DNA from: Odiellus spinosus
Taxonomy: Eukaryota > Arthropoda > Arachnida > Opiliones > Phalangiidae
Length of the DNA: 64,000 nucleotides
NCBI GenBank assembly: GCA_963920705.1
Contig: OY987231.1
Location: 5,511,424-5,575,423, forward strand
Direction of reading: 5' to 3'
Shown here piece by piece: positions 23,401-36,800 of the stretch (its first letter is position 1; each line of letters begins with the position of its first letter). The notes under the pieces are model-generated. The model saw nothing but the letters and a program-made list of their open reading frames with translations. It had not been told where the DNA came from and did not search any database. A program made the translations under genes and the position numbers.

Positions 23401-24156
23401 TATATTTTTTAAATATTTAAAAAACCAAATTTTCCAAAATCTAGAAACGACATATTTGTCAATTTTGCAATAAGCCCTTCGTTGAAATGAACGCTCTGAA
23501 TCGCCACATGCGCGTTCACACGGGTAATTATATAATTTTAACCATGATAGTCATTCCTGTTCCATAGAGTCAGTAATGAATTTTTACTTTTTTTCTGCAT
23601 CATTTTCCCTTTAAAAGATCTTCGTCCTCATCTGTGCAGCGAATGCGGTAAATCATTCAAGGATGCGACTTGTTTGAAGACTCACAGTCGAATTCACGCG
23701 AACGATAAACCATATCAATGTGAAACGTGTGGAAAGGCTTTTGTCCAATCAAACAATTTGAAAGCGCACGTTAAAATTCATACCCAAGAAAAACCGTACG
23801 TGTGTGAACTATGTGGGAAACGATTCAATCAGAAAAGTAACTTGAATACGCACTCGAAACGGGCTTCATGCACAAAATTAAGGAATAAAACCTCCAAAGA
23901 ACAAAAAGAAACTTCCATAACCATAATTATACCGGACACTAATTACGACGCCCCGCCACCTGACAGTGACGAAACAAAAACAAGTGATAATAAAGTTGAA
24001 GTTACTTCCGCGCTAGAAATGGAACCGACCAATTCTGGATACAAGCCAGCTTGCGCCTATGAAACTATTCAACTCGATCCTCGCGTAACGCCTCAAAATA
24101 TAAATAATCACGTTCACGACACGTTACTACAACGACAATATTATAGCTTTTACTGA
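20422..24156 (+). CDS. C2H2 zinc-finger protein B (8 fingers, four coding exons)
   Basis: Predicted nuclear DNA-binding protein of 363 aa. Exons are 20422-20779, 23266-23381, 23445-23523 and 23618-24156; all junctions are GT-AG and in phase. An in-frame stop lies 15 nt upstream of the ATG, which supports this start. An acidic N-terminus (runs of D and E, residues about 7-35) precedes eight fingers starting CDVC, CKKC, CRIC, CEFC, CQFC, CSEC, CETC and CELC. The last has a Cys in place of the final His. The tail ends YYSFY, like the FSFY end of gene A. It is the divergent paralogue of gene A: the two starts are about 1.56 kb apart with three hAT MITEs between them. Fingers 3-8 align best with A, but no intron position is shared. 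Confidence 0.9.
21305..21745. mobile_element. MITE with CATAGTTTT ends, containing a nested palindrome
   Basis: It starts CATAGTTTTTAATAAAGGGG and ends TTTAGTGAAAACTAT, matching the copies at 54464-54671 and 54854-55308. Inside, about 21460-21700 is a separate palindromic insertion (arms TTACATCCGGT and ACCGGATGTAA; AGGAGTAAAAGGC and GCCTTCCACTCCT), with GGCAACACTG on both sides. It lies in the first intron of zinc-finger gene B. Confidence 0.65.
21972..22459. mobile_element. MITE with CAGGGCTCCCAG ends
   Basis: The 488-bp element begins CAGGGCTCCCAG and ends CTGGGAGCCCTG, a perfect 12-bp inverted terminus. The flanks share CTATTC. The interior is rich in ACCTATAATT and its inverse. hAT-like by its terminus; not coding. 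It lies in the first intron of zinc-finger gene B. Confidence 0.75.
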
Positions 24157-24570
24157 ACTTAAGACGCTTTTTATTCGTGTTTCTTAAAGTTATAAATGAA
24201 AAAAATCCCTTGTGAAACTTTTCCATTTGATTGGCAATAGTCCACTCACTACTCGGACACTCTACTATTTAATTTTTTATCTGAGTTTAGTCCTAATTAC
24301 GTGGAAATACTCAAACCAAATATCTCTAACAAAAATTGTTCCTCTTTGCATTAGTATTCGTCACGCTAAATGGTATTGCAATTTGGTTAGTGATAGATTG
24401 AGGATATTTCCATTCTCTAAACCAGACACGGATGTTAAAGGGGGACTATCCACAGTTCAAAGTTAGACTGCTCGAGTAAGGGAAGACTATTTTAAAGGGC
24501 GGATTTTCAAGCAGATAAGACTTTTAACCTACCTAAAAAATACAGAAATTTGGCTAGTACAAATATATTT

Positions 24571-25000
24571 TAAGTGACTATTTAAGCGTGATCGCTGAAG
24601 CGCCTTTAAAGACGCCTTCTTTTCACGCATAGCTGAAGTTGGATGTGACAAATTACCTAGTCTAGTTCATAGCTAGACTACATGCGTTAGGAAAGATTTT
24701 AAAGTGCTGATTCTCGAACAGATAGCGCTGTAAACCAACTTAAAGGAAAGGTTTAAGCTAGTATTTTCTTGGCCTTAAAGCAATATTTTAAGTGACTATT
24801 TAAGCGTGATCGCTGAAGCGCCTTTAAAGACGCCTTCTTTTCACGCATAGCTGAAGTTGGATGTGACAAATTACCTAGTCTAGTTCATAGCTAGACTACA
24901 TGCGTTAGGAAAGATTTTAAAGTGCTGATTCTCGAACAGATAGCGCTGTAAACCAACTTAAAGGAAAGGTTTAAGCTAGTATTTTCTTGGCCTTAAAGCA
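24571..25000. repeat. 218-bp tandem duplication
   Basis: About 215 bp starting TAAGTGACTATTTAAGCGTG at 24571 is repeated essentially without change at 24789. The unit contains the left end of the TTAA-flanked MITE that follows, so that MITE end is present twice. Near identity suggests a recent event or an assembly artefact. Confidence 0.9.
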
Positions 25001-25778
25001 ATTCAAATACTTTCATAAATATAATCCAACTGACAAAAACGTTTACAAAGATTATAATTTTATTAATTATACTGAAAAGGTTTCCAACTACTAAAATCTG
25101 CACGCCGCCATGAGGAACACTCAGAATCAGGTTTAAATTTCAGTGCCTTAACAACTATACCCTAGCTTTAATCTATACTCATAGAGGTAACAATTCAGAT
25201 TTGTACTTGCTGAAATTTCAGCCTGACCCAGTTGGGAAAGGCAAACCGGGGTAAGGACCAATTTTTCATTGGCAGACATGTAACTTACACTGACCAATGA
25301 GAGTCTTGGCAAAGGCTTACGCTCTAAATACGCGAGTGTTTCGTAATTTCGCTGTCAATAGTTTTTCCCATATGTAGTCCATTTCTTTGGAAGTGTAAAT
25401 AAATTTGTACCACCCTTTAGGCGTAATTTACATCCTTCTACAGAAAACTAAGCATTTGCGGGAGAAAGGTTTTGGCGTCCGTTAGACATATCCCTTAAAC
25501 ACTATTCTTACGCCGTAAGGTGGTGTCCTCCAGTGACAAAACAGATAACTAAATTACAAAGTAATTTTCATTACTAAATAGACCAATAAAAATTGGTCTT
25601 TTCGTGTTTAACAGAGAAGGAATTTACAGGGGTAGTGTGACTATGGCGGCCCCCATGTTTCGTTAGTTAAAAGATAATAGTTAATATTTACCAATCTCGG
25701 ATGAAAAATAATTGATCCAAACATTATAAGCAGTAATGAACGTTTTAAGCCCAAGAAAATATGAGCTCAAACCTTTAA
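24958..25778 (+). mobile_element. TTAA-flanked MITE, copy 1 (element 24962-25774)
   Basis: The 813-bp element has inverted ends built on AGGTTTGAGC...TTTTCTTGGGCTTAAA and lies between two TTAA tetranucleotides. It matches, inverted, the element at 38273-39164. A TTAA target suggests a piggyBac-like mover, although the ends do not begin CCC. It has no coding capacity. Confidence 0.75.
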
Positions 25779-27060
25779 ATAATATACCCATTTCGTTAAT
25801 AAAATTACATGTATCTTTAAGCTAGATTGGTAAAAAAAAGTCGCGATTTTTACTCACTTAGCGGACGACATTGGTTGTAACAAACTGTCCGCTCCAAAGC
25901 TAGGCGTGTAAGGGGGGAGCAGACAGCTTGGCCTTTAAAGGAATCCAGGGTGCCAGAGTTTCGCAGGTGGACGTAAATTTTACTTTAACACATCACTAGT
26001 TGGTTGGAAATACATGTATCAGGGATTGTTGTCGAAATATCAGGGAAACAAAATTGGGCATAAATCAGGGAAACCAAAATTTCTGGAACTACGAGTACTT
26101 GATCATCATCTTTAATGACACTAAGTGGGTACAACCTCAATCGGCTAAATTTGTAGCTTTATTAGGGTTTTTCAAAACCTTGTTTGCAGCTGAAGCTACG
26201 GTTTTTTTAAAACCTTCATTGCTGGGGAAAATTCACTGGGAAATTTCTTTTTGAAATGTTCTACGAACTGTAAATATAGTCTCAGGTTGCGTATTATCAA
26301 GCGAGGAGATAATTAAAACTTTGTATATACCTAGTAACCTACTTTGATAACGGTACAATGTAACGTAAACTGCTTCTCTGCGAGAAATGCAAAAAGGGTC
26401 GATTCTACTATAGCAAAATAACATTAAAAATGGCTATTTTAAATAAAAAATATAATAAATGTCAATTTTTTTTAATTAACGTGTGAAGAGGAGCTTTAAA
26501 AGCAGTTAGGATATTAAATTATTAAGCCTATCAAATATGGTTTTAAGTACCAAAATAAAGGTGTTAACTGATTAACTAAATATTATGGGAATTGTTGTAT
26601 TCTAATATCGTGATTCATTATCTTATAATTAGAGGTTTCAGTTCACAGATTCCCGGGAGGGAACCTTTCTAGATCATCAAAACCAAATCAGTCAATCACT
26701 TCTACTAATTTCTTGATTGAATCTTATGCAATTGGTTTCCCTTTATAGCCGAGTTAACTTGAATTAATACGGTCAAAACCTATTCTTAGCTAGCAAGGCT
26801 ACTTATTCTATATTTTCAGGTTTATTTTGAATTTTGGAGGCACCTTTGTCTACTTTTTGAGGCGACCTTTTCTACATTTTGGAGGCCCCCTTCAAAACCC
26901 CCAAGTTTACACCTGCCTTGCTACTGGCACTGCCACTGAATGTATTTTCATAAAGGGCAGTGGAAGGGGTCTACCTTTTGATTAATGTAAAAACTAGCCA
27001 GTGATTCCACCTTCCACTAGCCAACGCGCGTCTGGAGGCCAGAAGTTAAAGCTAATTCGT
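25779..27060. other. Intergenic stretch without recognised gene
   Basis: AT-rich. Near 26030-26090 there are CAGGGAAA motifs also seen at 57090-57360, probably a decayed repeat. No open frame has coding features. Confidence 0.55.
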
Positions 27061-27074
27061 AATATTTTTTCTTG

Positions 27075-27385
27075 ACAATAAGGCCTAAATTCCATGACTT
27101 TTACCTAAGCATATGATCCAATTTTAAAATTCCCAGATATTTCCTTGACCTTATGTCCAAATTTTGGGCCTTATGATCCAATTTTAAAATTCCCTTTTAT
27201 TTCCTTGACCTTACGGCCAAATTTTCATATTCCCTGATTCAATGGCCCATTTTAAAATACCTTGCTTTCCCCTAACCTTAATTTTCAAATTCTATGATTT
27301 TTCCTTGGCCATACGGCCAATTTTCAAATACCCTGTCCTGTCCTTTGGGCCTAATTTTAAATTTCCTGAGCTTTACCTAACCCGT
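27075..27385. repeat. Degenerate tandem repeat (TTTCCTTGACCTTANGGCCAA)
   Basis: About six diverged units of about 45-60 bp carry TTCC(C/T)TGACTT..., CCTTACGGCC and AATTTTAAAATTCCC. It resembles the repeat inside the next gene's intron (28180-28705). Confidence 0.6.
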
Positions 27386-27739
27386 ATGTGGCAATATTGC
27401 CTCGGTATAACCAAAAATTAAATTGTCAGCTATGGCACGAAACTTGTAACTTCCTATATCAACTAATTGGCGCCGAACAATTTTTTTTGTAAGGCATACT
27501 TTGAGGCAGAGCTCTAAATTATAATAATACTTTTTAAAGAATGAAAAGAGAATACAAGATTATACCCGTTAAATTGTTGCATTTACAATTTATGAAAAGG
27601 GTTTAAATTACCTAATTAAGCAGAACCATAGAATTAAAGAAGATAATTGCCAAAAACTTAAGAAACACATAATTATACGATATCATCGTTTTAAATTTCA
27701 TTGCATGGCTTCGCATCAAGTTGGAGAAGACTCCTAATT

Positions 27740-27747
27740 TATATAAG
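27740..27747 (+). promoter_or_regulatory. TATA box of the small secreted-peptide gene
   Basis: TATATAAG ends 56 bp before the ATG at 27804. The spacing fits a transcript start near 27770 and a short 5' untranslated leader. Confidence 0.55.
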
Positions 27748-27803
27748 GTAATTTTACATGTATAGCTTTGTTATTCTGTTGAAAACGGAGACAAAGCCCA
27801 GAC

Positions 27804-28858
27804 ATGTTCTATAACTTTACGTTGTTTCTTTTGATATTCGTATCTATAGGATACTCTGCCCAGGGTTTCAGAGGATTGATGAGTATAAGTTCATTTTTAA
27901 ACTACTATAAAAGCCTCGTTTAGTTTTTTTTTCAAATTTGTCTAGAATGTGATTATAAAACTAGAAAATTATAAAAACAGTTTTACTTTGAGCTTATAGG
28001 AAGGACATTTGTACGTAAAGACATTGAAACTGGGAATAGGAATAAACAGAGTAATGTCACAAGAATTTCCATTTAAAAGTCCGACCATCTTTGACCCTAC
28101 TTCCCTCACCAATTGACTATTCATACTTTTTTTTCACAACTTTATCTTGCAAAACAGAGTTTTGTCAGAAATCTTTTTCTAGTTTCGTGGTAAAATTCCC
28201 TGACTTTTCAAGCTGACCTTTAGGGGTAATTTTTAAATTAACTGACTTTTCCAGCTGACCCTTTGGTGTCATTTTTTAATTCCCTGACTTTTCAAGCTGA
28301 TCTTTAGGGGTAATTTTTTAATTAACTGACTTTTCCAGTTGACATTTTGGTAAATTTTTTTAAATCCATGACTTTACCAGCTGTTACGCAGATTTTTTGG
28401 TGAAATTTTGGAATTCTCTGACTTTCTAGCAGACCTTTTGGGGTTATATTTAAATTACTCGACTTTCCAGCTGACCTTTGCTACAATTTCTTAAATTGCT
28501 TACTTTTTTAGTTGACCTTTTCCAATTTGTAGATTTCCCTACTTTTCTAGCTGACTTTTTCAAGCAATTTTTAGAAATGCTCTTTTCTAGCTGACTCTTT
28601 GGTGCAATTTTGAAATCCCACGACTTTTTTAGCTGATCTTTATGCGCAATTTTTTAATTCCATTACTTTTTTAGCTGAGCTTTTAGTGAAATTTTTAAAT
28701 TCAACGATTTTTTGGTTCATGTTTTCCCTACAGGGTGTCCTGTGAGTAAATTAGACGAGCTCGTGAAATTATGTCACGATAATGGACATATATTAGTCAA
28801 CTGCTTCATAGATTACACTGGCACGGTTAATTATCTTTGCAACTATGGAGTATTTTGA
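27804..28858 (+). CDS. Small secreted four-cysteine peptide (two exons)
   Basis: A compact gene too split for a simple ORF scan. Exon 1 (27804-27882) codes for 26 residues with a hydrophobic signal peptide (FTLFLLIFVSIGYSA), probably cleaved near residue 19. Exon 2 (28734-28858) begins after TTTCCCTACAG and ends at TGA; the join is in phase and gives 67 aa. The mature part of about 48 residues has Cys at 28, 40, 50 and 62 (C-x11-C-x9-C-x11-C), compatible with two disulphides. A TATA box upstream and AATAAA at 28934 frame it well. I do not recognise the family; four-cysteine secreted peptides include defence, venom and signalling peptides, and nothing here chooses between them. The 851-bp intron is mostly a degenerate tandem repeat. 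Confidence 0.6.
28180..28715. repeat. Intronic degenerate tandem repeat, about 44-bp unit
   Basis: About twelve diverged units based on CTGACTTTTCAAGCTGACCT followed by TTNGGGGTAATTTTTAAATT. It occupies most of the intron of the small secreted-peptide gene. Confidence 0.8.
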
Positions 28859-28933
28859 CGAGACAAAAAGGGATCAACCTTCAAGATGGGCCATTTTTGT
28901 CACAATGTGATATTGTACTTTTAAATTAAACGA

Positions 28934-28938
28934 AATAA

Positions 28939-28943
<5 letters not shown>
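28934..28943 (+). terminator. Polyadenylation signal of the small secreted-peptide gene
   Basis: Two overlapping AATAAA hexamers begin 76 nt after the TGA. An AT-dinucleotide run starts just beyond, at about 28946. Confidence 0.55.

Positions 28944-28974
<31 letters not shown>
28944..28974. repeat. (AT)n microsatellite
   Basis: An uninterrupted AT dinucleotide tract of about 15 copies. Confidence 0.95.
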
Positions 28975-28980
<6 letters not shown>

Positions 28981-29212
28981 ATAAGATGTGTAATTGAAAT
29001 TTGATTTGTTTGTATGAACTTGGATATTTTGAAGTCCACCGTTAATTTGCAGAAGTAAATCTAATGACGACATTAGAAGCTAAACATTACCTCGCAGTAT
29101 TGGGACACAGTCTTATTTCCCTATTTTAATTATACACCCAAAGGCAGAGATGAATTTTGTGAGGTACGATTTTATAAATGTTTCACCAAGGCATGCCACC
29201 ATTGATCGGCAT

Positions 29213-30748
29213 ATCCTTTTAAATTTTACACTCTTGTTGGCGTGCTTAAAAAACTACTACTTCCAGATTTTAACGCGAGAATAATAAAAAACTAATTTTT
29301 AAAAAGGTTGTGAGTGCATCCCCACGACTTCAATATTGTCCTCGAAATATTTTTCAGCCCGGACAAAAATAATAACTCGCTTGTTTTTAGATTTATTCTC
29401 GAGAAATTTTCCACATTTATCTTTAAAAGATGGGGAATCTGACAGTCATCTCGAAAAATTTCTATCTCTTTCACAACATTAGTTATAAATTAAAATGTAG
29501 CGGGGGGGGGGGGGGGTCAACACCATTACGTGTAGCGTCGAATTGTCCAACATATAATTTTTTAATTTTACCATTTTATAAGACCCCAAGGGCATACCTT
29601 TCATCTTCTTTATGATTGGTTTAGTATTTTTGTTTCATGTTTAACTGGTAACAAAATTAGAAATTTCAAATTTTGAGAATTTTTAAATTTATTGTGATAA
29701 AGTTTAGAAATTCGAAATAATTGATATTTTTAGGCTTTTAAGGTTTTTAACATTTATAAATAAAACAAGATGGTCAAGCCCATAAGATAGCCACACCTCT
29801 GATGTTAGTTTAACCTAAATGTGAAACTTTCATTTTTCATATTTATTTAAGTTAATGGTTTGTTCCAATGAAGTTCTGGTCATTTAACTGTCCTTCCTAT
29901 TCCATCGCATAGGTTTTGGCCATTACTAATAGTAGTTTTGAGAAACTCACAACAACTGAATTAAGTACGTATAAGACAGTAAAAGTGGTTTCTTAAACTC
30001 CAAAATTCATGTAGATCTCATTTGATGAGATTTCTGTGGGGCAATATGTTGCAGCATTTTATGATAAAGTATGGTGTGTGGCTTAAGTCGAAGAGATTTT
30101 TTACTAAACTTCATGAAATATTTAGAAAACACTTTTTCTCTTCAATGGCCAAAGTGAGAAGATAACTTTGTCCTCCACAAAATATTTTTTTCTATCTAAT
30201 CCAGTTTCTTTTAGCATGATGCATGCGTGTCCTTTTAGTTATGCCAAATGTAAAAAAAAAAACCTTAAAAGCCTAAAAAATATCAATAAGTGAATTTGAA
30301 TCTTCTCAAAATTTTAAATTTCGTTTTTTCTTACCAGTTAAACATGAAACAAAAACTATAAACCGATCATAAAGAAGATGAAAGGTATATGCCCTTGGGG
30401 TCTTGAAAAATGGTAAAATAGAAAGTTTGGCCACTTGTGGGACCCCAGCTAAATTTTAATTTCTTTATAACTAATGTTGCGAAAGAGATAAACATTTTTC
30501 GAAATGACGATCAAATTCCTCGTCTTTTAATGCATAAATGTGGAAAATTTAACGAGAATAACCCTAAAAACATGCGAGGTATTGTTATTTTTGTCATGGC
30601 TGAAAAATATTTCGAGGCCAGTATTGAAATCTTGGTTCACTCAAAACCTTGCCAGAAATTCTTTTTTATTATTTTCACGTGAAACTCTGGAAATAGTAGT
30701 TTTTTAAGCACACCAACAAGCTTGTAAAATTTTAAAAGTGATGAGTAA
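29213..30748. mobile_element. Long-inverted-repeat element (about 1.5 kb, arms about 500 bp)
   Basis: The left arm (AAATTTTACACTCTTGTTGG at 29221, through CTATCTCTTTCACAACATTA at 29461) pairs with the right arm (TAATGTTGCGAAAGAGATAA at 30471 to ACCAACAAGCTTGTAAAATT at 30714). Inner arms pair too (AAACATGAAACAAAAACTAT near 30342 with the inverse near 29630). A G-tract lies at 29501. No transposase frame is visible, so it is a foldback or non-autonomous element. Confidence 0.75.
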
Positions 30749-31021
30749 AACCTTGTTATAACGAAATTATGGGGGAGGGAGAAAAAAAGTTTGCTAATTA
30801 TATAAATTCCCAATAGCTAAGGACGGTTAGTCTTTAGTTGAAAGTTGGGCATATTGTTACATCTTTTGGAGTCTGTTAAATAATACATTTGAGCGAGTTT
30901 GTTCTAGGGGTGTGAGAGTCCTCATTATTGGATTTCTAGTAAACTGGACTCGCCTGATTCCTCAAGTCCTTAAGAAATGCTTCATAATTCCAAAAATTTG
31001 GAGTCGTTTAGTATTTATAAC

Positions 31022-31387
31022 CAGGCTTGGAAATAAGGCACTAGTCACGGCATTTGACTATTAAAACAAATGCTATGACTACTAAAATTAATAAAAATCA
31101 GGGGGGTAACTAGTCAATTTGACTAGTGAAACATTTACCTCAATTCTAATATTCATCAAACCCAAAAAGGGAGAAAACGAGATTATACACAAATGAGAAA
31201 AGCTTAAATTCAGTCCTCGCGAATACGACTTACGAGATGGGTAAAGCATTATATTAATACGGTCTTTCCTTCTTGTTTCATACCCCTATTTTTACCCCCA
31301 GTAGTCAGTGACTACTAAAATAAATAAGGAGAGGGGGCTCACTAGTCAGTCTGTCTACTAAATAAAATATCCTTATTTCCAAGCCTA
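31022..31387. mobile_element. MITE with AGGCTTGGAAATAAGG ends
   Basis: Begins CAGGCTTGGAAATAAGGC and ends CCTTATTTCCAAGCCTA; the inside repeats ACTAGTCA motifs in both orientations. The layout parallels the hAT MITE family at 19.3 kb (same G-GAAATAAG edge), but the sequence is a different family. No clean target duplication is seen. Confidence 0.7.
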
Positions 31388-31753
31388 TTTGCGAGTCCTC
31401 CTCAAGTAATTTCTAGGGCTTGGTGGGGACTCCGGTACTCGTTTGAGTCCTGGAAAAAACGGGCTGCAAGTCATAGGCCCATGTTGTAACTTAACTACGT
31501 AACAAATTGGAGCCCAAACTATTAAAAAAAAATAACTGATTGAAAAGTAACAAGATAGTTATGTTCAAGCACTATTTAATTATGGAAATGAGATACTAAA
31601 ACACGGTTATTACCTCTCAACATTTACTATGATATTAATTAAGACTTTTTGTCACTAGTGAGGAATAAATACCTGGCATAATAAGCGTCATCAACTTCAA
31701 ACGCAACTCGAAATGGTGATAAATTAAGATTTTAAGCATTACGAACCGTTTTA

Positions 31754-32964
<1,211 letters not shown>

Positions 32965-33024
32965 ATTACAAATGTACCAGCACCTCGTCCCCAAACTAGG
33001 GTGAAGGCTGCTTTCCAATTCCAA

Positions 33025-33833
33025 CTGAAATGTAAAAATGAAAACAAAGAAGCTATCATTATTCAGTTTAGGCCACTTCCACTACAATTAATGATTGAAG
33101 CGAATTAAAATAAAGCCAAGGGATGACTGCTCTATCTGGGACTTCTTTCAATAACTGACCAAAGATAGCCGAAGCTAATCTAACTTATATATTAGCCTCA
33201 GATATTGCAATCTCCCAATTAGCCAAAACTAACGAATCTACAAAACGCGAAAACTAATACCTAACACAAGCAGTAAGCATAGCAGACGCAAAGCTTTGAT
33301 AAAAACTGTGAAATAAGGGGTGGAAAACCAACAATTAATTTTACATGTACAAATTAAAAAAAAATATATATATGCGTTGGATCCCGGACCCCATTTTAAA
33401 TTCCCACTGTTAACTTATAACAGTATTAAAACAAGAGGTCAATGATATATATATATATATATTTTTTTAAATAACTTTGAGCCCACTGGTACATGACCAG
33501 AAAATATTGGAAACTTCGACTAAATTCAGTGGCCTATGGAACTCTACTGAATTTTAGAGTGACCCCGGGAGCCGGGACCATTAATGACTAATCAACCTAC
33601 CAGTACTTTTCACCCTGGCTCAAAAACAAGTGGGTAAAATTCATTTCCTTTTGTTAGAAAAGCCAGAGCATAAGATTAAAAAGATCTCTGCTGAGTGCTG
33701 ACGAGTCAAGGTCTAAGGGCGAATGCGCTGAAGTTCAGTATTTGAGAAGTTGAGACTCTCGTGATCGGTCCTCCTTGGTTCATCTATGTTTTGAATTAGG
33801 GAGAAAAAAGTAACACTTAAATAAATCTTGACT
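33025..33833. promoter_or_regulatory. Intergenic region between divergent zinc-finger gene C and CAMLG
   Basis: About 0.8 kb separates two outward-facing genes and probably holds both promoters. It contains an AT microsatellite near 33361 and 33443 and no complete repeat element. No specific binding site can be named. Confidence 0.4.
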
Positions 33834-36800
33834 ATGGCGGAAAGTGCAGCTTTAAGACGTGAAATAAGAAGAAGAAAGATTTTGGAAAACTCTGAAGCAC
33901 GGTTGAAGAAAATATTCGGTAAGAATTTTTTAAATTACCCTATGGCTCCTAATAATACATAATTCGGCCAACTTTTGCTTTACGTAAAAAATAATAATAC
34001 TTTTGAAGCCAAGGCCTTTAAATAATTCTGTGGTTTTTTTCCAACAAATTTATACAATTTCTATTATCGGTTAGCTTAGGGAGGCAAGGAAAAGCAAACG
34101 TTATATAATCTTATTACTTAAGTAAATGTACCGAATGGGTTGTGGTTTTGTAGTAAAAGTTTAGGGGTTTTACAAGAAGAATAAGATTGCAAAACCAAGT
34201 GGAGTGGTATAACCATTTATGACATTAAGATTTAAGATCACGCACGAAGATGGCAAATACCAACTCTCACCTCATCTAAACTTCCTTATTTAATTTTGTA
34301 AGGAGTTTGTAGCATGCTGCTTCTGCATGAGCAACACTAACATCTCGCAGAGAGGCGACTAGGTCTCTACAAAGTATACCTACTCATAAAGACCATATCA
34401 AATGGAGGAAATTCGATAGTGGGCATCTTGAAAAAAGAGACTGATTCAACAAAATATTAGCTAGACATAAGACACTAAGCTGACAGCTTTAACACATCTA
34501 GGCTTAACACACCTCTAAAAAGAAAAAGATTCCAAACATTGACCAGCTCAAGTACTTTACAAAAGAACCTTCCATATATATTTGTTGCCAACTCAAACAA
34601 AATTAGCAAATGATTCCATTTATTTGAAGTATTGATAACAAAACCAGATCTTGATTTGTTGAAAACCGAGTAGAAGACCAGATGTTAAGATGTGTAGAAA
34701 CAAAACTCACGGACAGTGCATTAGTTTATAACAACTATCATTTAGCTGAATTAGTTAATGAGAGCAGCTGCCATTCTGATGTCAAGAATATTTCCCCTAG
34801 TGGTACAAATTTGAAACAAAATGCAACGGCCACAAAGATACGCACTGTAACAAATCAAAATAGAGAAAATGAGCGTAGAAGTTTTATAGAACTTGAATAT
34901 AGAACTATAACATTTCATAAATGAGTGTGGAGCTGACTAGATGAAATAAAAAAGGTAAAACATTAATCAAACTATGCTAGAATTAGAAGAAACAATAGAA
35001 ACCTCGTACTTATAGAAGATAAAATTAATTGGCCATAAACCTTTGACAATTGAAACACAGGCGGTCCATGCTGTTTGTGTTTTTTAATATGATATATAAA
35101 AATTAGTGGTATTTTTCTGATGTTTTGGATAATGTAGTATCATAAAAACAAAAAATTAAGTGACACATCAGTCTTCATTTACCTTTTAAGACTCCTTAAT
35201 TTTTTTATTTAAGGTAATGGCAATGTCAGTGCGCCGCAAATTTTGCCTGAGAAGACTACAAATTTTATCGCTGATGACGAGTCTAAAGAATTCTTGGAAA
35301 ACGGCTTCAATATACGCGACAACTACGAATCGCGATTACCGGATCCAAATTCGTACTCCCTTTCTGAGGAAGTTGAGTATGTTTCGAACGTCAATGGGGA
35401 GGCAAAATCTCGATCCGGATCATCTGGTTCAGTTACGCGAGATTACGAATTTCCTAAGAAAGTGTCGGACACCGAGAGTCGTTCTTATTGCCGTTCGAAA
35501 TCCGACTCTCATCGAAGAAACAGTTGTACTAGACTCGTGATGGACGCGTTGCGGATTTACGAATTCAGTTTAACCTTCGTAAGAACGTGGTTGGTTATTT
35601 CAATGGCCATTTTGACACGATGTTGGCTGTTTCTCGACGTAGGACTTCTTTTCTACGAGGTAGTACGAAACCGTACTCTTTTTATTTAAGTCTTAAATTA
35701 TTCATACTCCGTAATTACAATTTACTATAGTCCATCCTAATACCGCTTTTGACTGCGGAAATTGGGATACTTCTTTATTCGAGGCTCAACAAAAAGGTAA
35801 GTTATAAACCAAATTTTAGTTTTGGAACCTTTCAGCGCTAGACTGTAGATAAGGAATGAGTCCTAACATAGATAGGCTTATTGCTTACGAAACTACCTTT
35901 ACCAAAAAGAGTTAGTCTTAAGAAGTCATGGGGAAGTCTTTCATTATGTCAAGAACTTTTGGGGCAGTCTTAAAGACTTCCCCAAGACTTTGTATTGTTC
36001 TTGAGGACCTTTTCTGATCAGATTAACTTTTTTTGGTAAGGGTGAGAATAGTTAGCGAGTTTTCAGGTTTCGCTTGTTTGCAGTAGCAGGATTTCTTCTT
36101 AGGCTATGATACAGTGGAAGGCTATAGTGAAGCGTTGTGCCAAAAAGCACTTTGCTAGCCTCAACAATACTATTGATTTGCGAAATCGCCTCTGATTGTT
36201 TGGAATCTGGGCTTGTTTTCCAGAGCCCAGACATTTTAAGTTCTACTGACAACTGAATAGATGGCAGTCACGTTAAATACGGCACATCATACTTCTTCTG
36301 GCGCCATCTATTTAGTTGTCAGTAGCAACATAAATGGCCGTGCTTTGGCAGAGTTTGCTAAACCTGTCTCTTTACTAACCTCAAGGCAAGAGTATTAGTG
36401 CCGTCAGCTTATATTATGGTCCCAAATAGTTACTATAGAGATACCATATTCCACGATAAGGTGTCTGCAAAAGGTCAATTTATTGGCAGCTTTGGACTGA
36501 TCAGTTAGTCTCAGTAGATGGTTAGTCTCAGTAGATGGTTAGTCTCAGTAGATGGTTAGTCTCAGTAGATGGTTAGTCTCAGTAGATGGTTAGTCTCAGT
36601 AGATGGTTAGTCTCAGTAGATGGTTAGTCTCAGTAGATGGTTAGTCTCAGTAGATGGTTAGTCTCAGTAGATGGTTAGTCTCAGTAGATGGTTAGTCTCA
36701 GTAGATGGTTAGTCTCAGTAGATGGTTAGTCTCAGTAGATGGTTAGTCTCAGTAGATGGTTAGTCTCAGTAGATGGTTAGTCTCAGTAGATGGTTAGTCT

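Noticed and set aside
24212-24466. 84-codon open frame just after zinc-finger gene B
   Set aside because: Starts in the gene's 3' region, has no domain or coding-like composition.
26000-26254. 84-codon open frame
   Set aside because: Contains CAGGGAAA repeats also found near 57.1-57.4 kb; no domain and no supporting signals.
34682-34924. 80-codon open frame in the first CAMLG intron
   Set aside because: No recognised domain, and it lies between two well-joined CAMLG exons. I considered a decayed retrotransposon piece but saw no reverse-transcriptase motif.
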